Shown: in pieces, positions 56,501 through 64,000 of the stretch
How the letters are laid out: every line of letters begins with the position of its first letter
How positions within the stretch are numbered: position 1 is the stretch's first letter
Origin: Amorphophallus konjac
Taxonomy: Eukaryota > Streptophyta > Magnoliopsida > Alismatales > Araceae
Assembly: GCA_022559845.1 (NCBI GenBank)
Contig: CM040123.1
Location: 319,901,933 to 319,965,932 of the forward strand
Direction: 5' to 3'
Length of the DNA: 64,000 bases
Made by a program: the position numbers and the translations under genes
The notes under the pieces: model-generated
The model's input: only the letters and a program-made list of their open reading frames with translations
Told to the model about the DNA's origin: nothing
Database searches by the model: none

Positions 56501-57600
56501 GCGGTCCTCCTGTTGCTCGGCTATGTACTAGGAGAGGTGTCCTTGGCAGACGAGACTCTCGACCTCGTCCTTGAGCTGTTGACAATCACCAGTATGATGG
56601 CCGTGATCATCATGGAACTGACAGTGCTTCCGACGACTGCGACGTCTCGAGTCGGCTTTCATCGGCTTGGGTCGATGGAGTAGGCCCGGGTCCTTGATTC
56701 TTGGTATATTTCATAGACAGGGGTAGATAAGGGGGTGTAGCACTCAAATTTGCACGGGGCCTCCCTCCGGTCGTCTTCTTGATTCCTCCTCTTCCCCCGC
56801 TCAGATGACCAATTTTTCTCTCCTTCTCGCACCGAGCCTGCGGGGTCTCGGCAGGCGTTGAGGACTTCCTCACACTCCACATGAAGCAGAGCCAAGGTTA
56901 CCAGGTCGGCGAGAGAGGAGGGAGGATGGAGCACCAGTTCCCTCTGGAGGCTTTCATAGTGAGTTCCTCCTGTCAGCACGGTAATGGCATAGTCTATGTC
57001 CAGGCGGGGGATGTGCAGGGCCTCCGCCTTGAAGCGGTTGGCGTAGGCCCGCAGCTTTTCCCCTTGGACCTGCTTGAGTGCCAACAACCCCACGATCGAC
57101 CTTGGTGGCCTACTACCGGCGAAGCTATCTTTAAATAAACGCATGAACTGTCGGAAGTTAGTGATACTTCCGGGGACGAGTGCTCGGAATCAGGCCTGAG
57201 CGCCTTGAACCAGAGTGGTTACGAACGCTCGGCATTTTGACGGCATCGGATGCTCCGTGCATAGTCATCAGGGTGTCGAAGCTGTCGTAGTGGTCGGTCG
57301 GGTCGCCCTAGCTGTCAAAGGATTTGAAGGTTGGTAGGGAAACTCTCGGTGAGATTGTTTCCTCTAAAATGTCTATGGAGAACAGGGATTGCTCCTCATC
57401 CTCCTTCGCGGAGATCTGTTGTAGGGCACGAAGGGCGCACTCCTGCTCGGTGAAACGTCGCTCAAAATCTCGCAATCGGAGGGAAAGCTCTGACTGATGT
57501 TGGGACGATGCCGGGGAGATCTGGGTGTTCCCTCGGCTTTTTCCCCGCTACTCCTTGGCAGAGGCGTCCACTTCCTTATGCTGGCAAGGTGGCCCAGATT
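56501..57600 (-). pseudogene. Tat gag, broken
   Basis: Frame 57144-56659 has MRLFKDSFAGSRPP, LLALKQVQGEKLRAYANRFKAEAL and ADLVTLALLHVECEEV, the capsid part of Tat-clade Gag. Upstream, on shifting frames, FDS-GDPTDHYDSFDTLM and MHGASDA are recognisable. Downstream, CQFHDDHGHHTGDCQQLKDEVESL (about 56600) is the typical CX2H...C knuckle of the clade. Stops and frameshifts break it in several places. The region 57600-58028 is the leader, with Pro/Arg-rich text and no clear domain. Confidence 0.8.
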
Positions 57601-58028
57601 TTCTTCCTCGCAGATTGGAGGAAGCCTCCTGTTCCGGGGGCGGGAGTTGTGAGGGTCCGCCTAGCCCGCTCCGGATAATGCGTCCTCCTTGGAGGATAAA
57701 ACGGCCCCTGGCTGTCAGCCGGGAGCCTTCTATGCCGGGGGGACTCACCCGGGAATGCTGGGACCATTCCTCCCTGGCTACCTGGGTCCTCATCAAATCG
57801 ACGAGGATATCTAGTTTAGCGTTGAGGGATCGAAGGGCGTCTGGGTCCCCATAACGGGTTGTCCCCCCGCAGCCGGTGAAGGTAGGACATTGGCCTAGTT
57901 GTTGGAAAGGGGGCCGGTCGAAGAGTGCGAAGGCGTAGGTTTTCTATCCACGGCCGCCGGTGCCTTCCCTTTGTCACCGATGTTTCTCCTACTGTTACTT
58001 CTCCACAGCATATTAGTTTCTTATTCAT

Positions 58029-58046
58029 TTCCCATAGATGACGCCA
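58029..58046 (-). other. Primer-binding site of the outer Tat element
   Basis: TGGCGTCATCTATGGGAA on the minus strand, two bases inside the 5' LTR. Common plant elements of this kind read TGGCGCCGTCTGTGGGAA; three changes, all of CG to TG/CA type, explain the difference. Confidence 0.65.
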
Positions 58047-58048
58047 TA

Positions 58049-58672
58049 TGAAGAGGCGTGATCTCGTGCTGAAGCTTGAGCCGCCAGATCTTCCTCGAAC
58101 ACTGAATGTGGCCACGCTAGATTGGAACTCTGCAAGGTGGGAAATGGATCAGGGGGCCCAGGGCAATAGCCTTGGGAAAAACCCTCTGATGCTTAAGTCA
58201 GCAAAGTAATAGAGCACTGTGTGGAGGAGAAGAAGGAGGGGGTGGGCACGAGACCGCTCTCCACCAATATGGGAGGCTGAGAGTGCTCAGAATTGCTTAC
58301 CTATTCCGGAGGGCTTCCTTTGGTTTTTATAATGGCTCATTCTCTTTTTGGGATAGGGGTAGAAGGAGTGTTCAGGGGGGCGTTACCCCTTTAAATACGG
58401 GCTCTCCCTTGTTCGAGGGCGCTTACCCTTCCTCCATCATGATTCTCGGGCTTCCCTTGGCCGGTTACGCTCGGCCACCGTTTGGGCTCTTCCCGAGCGA
58501 CCGTTACTCGGACTCCCGGGCCTGGAGGCCGCCTTGGTTGTGTCGGTCCGAGTGAGTTAGGCTTCTTGGTAAGTGGGCCCAATAATGAGGCTGTCACCCG
58601 TTGGGCTTTGCAGGTCCAGTTGGGCCGCTTTGGGCCACATATCTTTTGGGCCGTAAATTTATCCCTCTCCAA
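58049..58672 (-). repeat. 5' LTR of the outer Tat element
   Basis: TGAAGAGGCG start and CTCTCCA end, 624 bp, matching 14368-14988. A minus-strand TATTTAAA box (58390-58397) is about 275 bp into the LTR in element sense. Confidence 0.9.
58390..58397 (-). promoter_or_regulatory. TATA-like box of the outer Tat LTR
   Basis: TATTTAAA on the minus strand, shared with the other LTR (14706-14713). Confidence 0.5.
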
Positions 58673-58677
58673 CTCTG
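58673..58677. repeat. Target-site duplication of the outer Tat element, right copy
   Basis: actct, as at 14363-14367. Confidence 0.9.
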
Positions 58678-58928
58678 TTTAAAGATTACTGAAAAATAAA
58701 GATAAAATGCAGAGCAATGGCGGAAACTCATTGAGAAAGCATGTCCATTTATCCACGAAGTGACGTGGACTATGTCATGATATGACAAAGCCACCTCTGT
58801 TCATGACTGAAACAGGATGATGAGTAAAACTCTGAGTAACTGGGGAGTTTGGCATCTAATCAATGTGTTTCCTCGTGTCAAAGGAGTAAACTATATCTGA
58901 CTGTTCTTTAAAAATGAGTAAAATAAAG
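58678..58928. other. Flank of the Tat element, nothing recognised
   Basis: About 250 bp of unremarkable sequence that was joined to position 14362 before the Tat insertion. Confidence 0.5.
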
Positions 58929-59420
58929 GGAAAATTACTAAAAATGGCAAAATAATTTAATAATTTAATAAATTTCTAATAAGGGCACACGAAGTTTAAA
59001 ATAACTAAAAAGGTCACCCCTTCTAAGTTTCATATTCAGAAAGGACAAATTGTATCCTTTCTTTAATATATTATCCAAAATACCCCCAATCCTTCTACCA
59101 AAAGACTCTTTTAATCCATATTGTACATGACGTGACCTTTATGCCCTTTCTTCACAAAATATCTAATAAGGGCTTTTTAAGAAGTAAAATTTCCAAAAAA
59201 GGCCAAATAACTTTATAAATTTCTAATAAGGGCACACTAAGTTTAAAATAACTAAAAGTGTCACTCCTTCTAAGTTTCATATTCGGAAAGGACAGTATCC
59301 TTTCTTTAATATATTACCCAAAATACCCCCAACCCTTCTACCAAAAGACTCTTATAATCCATATTGTACATAACGTGACCTTTATGCCCTTTCTTCACAA
59401 AATATCTAATAAGGGCTTTT
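58929..59420. repeat. Tandem duplication, ~247-bp unit, two copies
   Basis: 58929-59177 and 59179-59420 share TTCTAATAAGGGCACAC, TACCAAAAGACTCTT, CATATTGTACAT and CTTTATGCCCTTTCTTCAC in order, with few changes. Very AT-rich; no gene. Confidence 0.85.
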
Positions 59421-60302
59421 AAACTTTTATAATTTCTAAAAAGAGCATTAATATTTTAAAATATCTAAAAAATATTTTATAGCAGTTTAATATCTAAAAA
59501 GTGTCATCCCCTATAAAAAATAAAAAGTGACATCCATAGTCTCAGGAGAACATTTGATGTCTCAGGAGAACATGCATAACCAGAGTTCAGGGGAATTGTA
59601 ATCAATTTTATAATTAAATTTATAATTGATTTAATATTTTTTTCCCAACTATGGCTCACTGTGAATTGAATTGGTATCTTAAGATAAATTTATTGTCTTA
59701 TCTCTTAGTTATCATAACATACCGTAGAAAAATTGACGGTGATATTGACTAGTTAGGTCCGCTATGTGATCACTACTTCAGGATAAAATTGTGAGGATAA
59801 AAAATCAACATTAATTTAAAAGAAAAAACATTCTCTTTGAGACCAAAAGATCTTTAAATGGATAATGGTTGAATTTCATACAAAGAGTTTAAAATAACAT
59901 CTCTGAACCAAAAATAAAGACGAGGAACATAGTGTCAACGTGACCAAGAAATAAAAACCCTAGCATCATGCACAATAGATAATGATTGAGCTGCTCAAGC
60001 AACAATGCAAGTAGCAACATCCTTCGTGCCCCCGTTGTCATCGTCTTCACCTATAACAAGTTATTCTCTAATTTTCTTGTCTTCCTCAAAGCCTGCAAGA
60101 CGCTCCCAGCCATTAGCTTCAAGCACAATGATAGCACTAATTTTTCACAAAATATTGATAAATAATGTATTCAAGGTAAAGCTTGAAAGGAGAGGACTTA
60201 CGTACCTTAATCAAGTTAAATGAAAAGAATTTACAATGGTTCCTTACAAGTGACCCGATTATGTCCAAACTGTGAGCATCGACTGCATCGTATGGGCCTT
60301 TT
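59421..60302. other. AT-rich region downstream of the MULE gene
   Basis: No gene supported. A short pair of GTCTCAGGAGAACAT copies lies at 59540-59575. This segment would hold the 3' UTR and terminal end of the MULE gene, but no terminal inverted repeat was identified. Confidence 0.45.
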
Positions 60303-62420
60303 CTAGATCAAATTATGTTGTGACTCTATGCGCTTTTTCTTTGGACGTCCTGGGGGACGTTTTGTCTTGGGAGGCTGAAGATCTAGCTCTATGTCCATTG
60401 CCTCTTCAGTCAAACTCAATTCTAACTCATTACTCACATTAGGCACATGATAAGTAGGCACCGGATTCAAACATTCTTTATATATTTGTTGCTGTGATTC
60501 CTTCTTGTAGTAATTGTCTATATAAGAATATACGTCACCATGAATATTAACAATACATGAACATGCATGTGCACATGGTAATCCAATCATTTGCCACTCC
60601 AAACAAGTGCATGTCTTGTTTTCTAAGTCAACTGCATGACAATGTCCATTATAACCATACACTTCAAATTTATAAGTAGTGCATCTCTCTGGAAAGAACC
60701 GTCTTGTATCTTCTTATTTTTTTTTCAACATATCATCAATCCTTTTACCCACAGGGAGTTGCCAACTTTCTACTTTTTCTTGTCGATGAAGCACTTGTCG
60801 TGTTATCTTCCTTCTTATGTAATCAATCATTTGAACAATAGGCAATGCCCGTTCCTGCAAGATCCATTTATTAAATGATTCCGCTGGATTTGTAGATAAT
60901 TTGTCATATCTCTTTCCAGGAAATAGACTATTAGCCCAGTGAGAAGGATCATTTTGGACAACCCAGTTATATGCTTCTAGTGACAATTCTTTTAACTCAG
61001 ACAAAGCAATATCATAATCAAGATTGTGTCGTGCATAGGCAATTTTATTAAAACACATGTCTAGTGCTTCTTTTGCATTACCAGTAACATGAAATGCTCT
61101 GACAGCTTTCATAAAATTTTCTTTCAAGTGCCTAATGCAATGTGCATGTAGATGAGAATCAAAGAATTCTTTCACGGCCGGGATGATATTTTTGTGACGA
61201 TCTGATATAATGATAAACTCCCTTTCATCATGCAATAATAATGCCTCTCTTAAATTCATTAAGAACCACCTCCAGTCATCTTTACTCTCAGATCCAACAA
61301 TCGCAAATGTAACTGGAAACAATCCATTGTTAGCATCCAAACTTGTTGCTCCTAATAATTGGCCTAAAAATTTTCCTTTCAAGTGGCATGCATCAATGAA
61401 AATAACATGCCGGCATAAGCGAAGTCTAATAAGACAAGCGTGAAATGCACAAAAAAATTGCCTGAAAGTTTTACCTTCCATTGTAGTATAACGAACAATT
61501 GATCCTGGATTTGACTCCATATATGCCTTACATAACCAAGGAATGAGCTTATAAGAGTCTTCTACTTTCCCATTTATTGCTTCATTTGAAACTTCTTTTG
61601 CTCGCCAAGCTTGTAAATAAGGCACGTCAACTGCATAATTTTGTTTAAAATCATTACATATTTGTCGAGGCAAGTAAGTGGGAGTCATTCGAATCTTGTC
61701 TTGAATGATGTCACTAATCAACTTCTTTGACCGTCGCAATTTCATAGATGCTTCATCATTTGCAGTATGAACATGCTTTGAGCAAAACTTATACACTCGC
61801 ATCATCTTTGTACCTTTAATTTGACTAACTCTAATATTCCATGGACAATCATGCACAACACATTTGGCAATAATTCGAGTTTTCTTGTTCCTTTCAAATT
61901 CATGTCTGAAGTGATGAGCAATTGCATATTTACTTAAGGCAATTCGAAATTCCTTGCAATTTTGAAATATTTGACCAACCTCCTTCAACTCTTGTAACCA
62001 CATATTGGATAGTAAAGCATTACTACTTTGTTGAGATGGTACTCCATTTATATCATTTGATGTCTCAATCATTGGCCCATTATCAAACTGTCTTGGTACC
62101 ATGGGTGAGTTGGACAAAGTAACATATATATATCCACATGAGTCACAGAATGAAAATAAGTTTTCCACATCTGCTCTGTTAGATAATGTCAAGAATGATG
62201 ACGGATCTATCGGAAGTGTATATTTCAATGTTGTCTCAGTTTCAAGAATTTGCAACTTCTCACATATAATTCTTTTGACATCTTCAAATGACATATCATC
62301 ATGTAATGCAACTCCTTGTTTTATCCCACCAACATATGAAGTAGTATTTCCAGGATGTAGAATAACTTCTCCACCGTACATGCAGTAGCAAAATAAAGAC
62401 TTCCTCAATTGTGAACCCAT
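60303..62420 (-). pseudogene. MULE/MuDR transposase with PB1-like N-terminus, one in-frame stop (MUSTANG-like)
   Basis: One frame of 705 codons, ATG at 62420, interrupted only by TAA at 60714-60716 after IDDMLKKK, beside a run of nine T. Domains: PB1-like (about 8-102), MuDR zinc domain (about 149-220, with CVVHDC), MULE core (about 335-440) with Asp343 in FIDACHLK, Asp407 in ISDRHK, CX2H at 428-431 and Glu514 in NPAESFNKW, and after the stop a SWIM finger (CTCLEWQMIGLPCAH) and an AT-hook-like RPPGRPKKKR near the end (60330). PB1 plus MULE plus SWIM is the layout of the domesticated MUSTANG-B group. Unlike the surrounding elements it is otherwise undamaged. The stop may be real, a sequencing slip is less likely because the frame is kept on both sides. 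Confidence 0.8.
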
Positions 62421-62899
62421 ATGTGTTAATTCTACATCGACATTAAAACCAGAAAATCAGAGCGCTAATGATAAAAAAAGAAAATCAAAATGCCAATAAG
62501 TGTTATATATCTGATGACTGACGTATAACTTCTACATATAAAAGATGATTATAACTTCATGCCAGCTTAAAATCTCAAGACAACAAGTGATACAACTAAA
62601 TTGATCTCACCATCAATTAAATTGAACCCAAAAAACAAAATATGTTGCCCAAATGGACATGAGGGAACAACAGGTGTGAACACATGGATCCAAAAAAAGA
62701 GGTCATTTCCTTAGACGACGTTAGGTGCCATAATAACCCATTAACTGCTATTCAGGATCTCCCCTCAAATAGAAGAAAAGGGTTAACAATTTAATTTGTA
62801 CATCCACCATTATGTTGTGGGACAAATTGGTGAATACATTATGTAAGTGGCCACAGACAATGGTTCAGCTTTTTTTTTAAAAAAAAAACTCGACCTGCA
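62421..62899. other. Upstream region of the MULE gene, nothing recognised
   Basis: AT-rich, no coding frame. It could hold a 5' UTR or intron of the minus-strand gene. A T9/A9 stretch lies near 62872-62890. Confidence 0.4.
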
Positions 62900-63340
62900 T
62901 ATCTTATGTTAGAGGACATTGGCAGGCAAAGGGTGCTGGCCTTGATGAGGAACAACACTAAAGGTGAAATCTTGGTGCCTACTATCACAAGATTTGCCAC
63001 AAATTTCATGGCCTCGCAAAGTTCTTTGAAGAAATAGGATGTATTACGGTAGACATTATGAGTGGTCGTAGCCTACTCCCATACGATGTTTGATTGATGG
63101 CATTGAGATGAAGCAGATTGTAAACTGCACCAACTGTTGGAACAGAGCCAGCATTACTATCCAGCTTTTGAAGTCTCTGTATGAGGCATTGAGAGCTATT
63201 GATGAAGATATAACACCGGTTTTCCCATTGGTGTATGCAAAATTGAGGTTGCAGAGGAGAAGATGCTACAGTTTTCCCTTAAGGCATATTGTACAATTTG
63301 CAAGATTGCGGAACATATGCCGGATTTGCTGATTAGGATT
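62900..63340 (+). pseudogene. hAT transposase remnant
   Basis: Plus-strand pieces in shifting frames: GEILVPTITRFATNFMASQSSLKK (about 62967-63036) is the conserved TRFATNF-type block of hAT transposases, and CWNRASITIQLLKSLYEALRAIDEDITPVF (about 63130-63225) fits the following helix. Stops and frameshifts break it, and neither end of the element is seen. Confidence 0.55.
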
Positions 63341-63374
63341 ACTTACACGTTAGGTAAAAGAACATCTCAGAAAT

Positions 63375-63985
63375 CTACACAAGAACAACAAATCCTACCG
63401 CAACATGGAGAATAAGGGCACAATAAAACAATGACTCACGCCGCATAATCTGCATTATCGGCACATATTCATCCACCAAGAGCGCAGCGTCCCGACCCAA
63501 GGCCCCCCAGGGCCCGGGCGGGGACTTGGGTCCTCCTACACGAAGAGAGGCCCAGTGCATGTGGGCGGAGAAGGGGGCCCAGTGGAGGGAATGGCAAGGC
63601 GTGGCCGTCGCGGCAGGGGTCCTGGGAGAAAGGCGGGGGAAACAGAAGCACCCGAGCATGAGCAACAGCGCAGGACGAGCGCATCCGCGACGAAAGGTGT
63701 TATAACCTCTGCATGCATCACTGAAGAATAATACCTGATGGAGCACCATTGTGTTCTCGACGATGGGGCACCACTGTGTCCTCGACGGTGTTGTCCACCG
63801 TTCTTGGTGTCATCCACGGCCTCGACGGAGCCGTCGACCTCGGCGTCGTCCACAGCCGTGACAGAGCCAGTCGTCTTCCTCGACGTCGTCCAGCAAACCC
63901 TAGCTGCAGCAAGTTTTCTCCCCACTTTTTCCCTCCATTTTTGCTGTTGCTCTTGCCGTGGGTAAAACATGGATATCACAAACGT
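63375..63985 (-). other. GC-rich segment, possible 5' exon or leader of a minus-strand gene
   Basis: Strong GC contrast with its AT-rich neighbours. On the minus strand it starts with text usual in plant leaders (GCAGCTAGGGTTT at about 63890-63902) and has a 147-codon open frame (63979-63536) without a recognisable domain. It might be the first exon of the MULE gene or of an unrelated gene cut by the window end. No splice sites could be fixed. Confidence 0.2.
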
Positions 63986-64000
63986 AGTAATCCCGTGTGG

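Larger units (their letters stand above)
14368..58672 (-). mobile_element. Tat-lineage Ty3/gypsy element carrying two nested insertions
   Basis: Minus-strand element bounded by 621- and 624-bp LTRs and an exact actct duplication. In its own sense: 5' LTR 58672-58049, primer site, gag, protease, RT (interrupted at 54937 by Athila), RNase H and second RNase H, integrase (interrupted at 40877 by the giant element), pol end at 19147, an antisense ORF, polypurine tract 14989-15010, 3' LTR. Two RNase H domains plus an antisense ORF downstream of pol are marks of the Tat clade (Ogre, Retand and relatives). Without the two insertions it is about 10.9 kb. All genes are broken. Confidence 0.9.

Noticed and set aside
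57816..58115. 99-codon frame at the Tat 5' end
   Set aside because: Runs across the primer-binding site and LTR border, so it cannot be a gag start.

Overview
The window is nuclear DNA of a flowering plant. It holds no prokaryotic gene layout, no rRNA or tRNA gene and almost no host gene. It is made of plant transposable elements of families I recognise (Ty3/gypsy Tekay, Tat and Athila, an L1-type LINE, a Cassandra TRIM, a MULE, a hAT remnant), stacked inside one another as in pericentromeric or other heterochromatin. The species cannot be named from what is seen.

Layout. (1) 1-8887: a minus-strand Tekay-type chromovirus with 3.35-kb LTRs; its 3' LTR is cut by the window start, and its gag-pol is broken by several stops and a (CT)n frameshift. 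It sits directly against (2) 8888-12360: the 3' two thirds of a decayed plus-strand L1-type LINE. (3) 12361-14362: AT-rich remnant with repeated AGGGGGAR tracts, perhaps Sirevirus-like. (4) 14363-58677: a minus-strand Tat-lineage Ty3/gypsy element (LTRs 14368-14988 and 58049-58672, target duplication actct) that later received two large insertions. The first, 19538-40876 (target duplication ctacc), is a 21.3-kb LTR element with LTRs of about 6.0 and 5.6 kb and an internal region made of tandem repeats with no retroviral gene: a giant non-autonomous (LARD-like) element. A 483-bp Cassandra element with 5S rRNA-like sequence (target duplication ctata) lies in its left LTR. The second, 42878-54936 (target duplication gttag), is a 12.1-kb plus-strand Athila element. 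Removing both rejoins the Tat RT, RNase H and integrase reading at the exact breakpoints. The Tat element also carries an antisense ORF (PF04195-like) with its own TATA box. (5) 58678-64000: AT-rich flank with a 247-bp tandem duplication, a nearly intact PB1-MuDR-MULE-SWIM transposase gene on the minus strand with one in-frame stop, a hAT remnant, and a GC-rich segment that may be a 5' exon.

The most unusual object is the 21.3-kb element. In its own (minus) sense each LTR starts with about 370 bp, then about 33 same-direction copies of an 11-base motif (TGTAYAGACTY on the plus strand), then two or three G-boxes, then a TATA box, then a 3.9- to 4.3-kb repeat-rich transcribed part. The internal region has a primer-binding site resembling tRNA-Arg, six tandem-repeat arrays of different unit size (one with a 252-bp higher-order period, one of about 3.4 kb built on C4-G4 palindromes), and a polypurine tract. 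It looks like a retrotransposon that kept only its cis-acting signals and filled the rest with young satellites.

Inferred order of events: LINE, then Tekay into it; the outer Tat, then the giant element and Athila into the Tat; then Cassandra into the giant element. Many stop codons fit C-to-T decay of methylated sites (CAG or CAA to TAG or TAA, TGG to TAG, CGA to TGA), as expected for silenced plant repeats.
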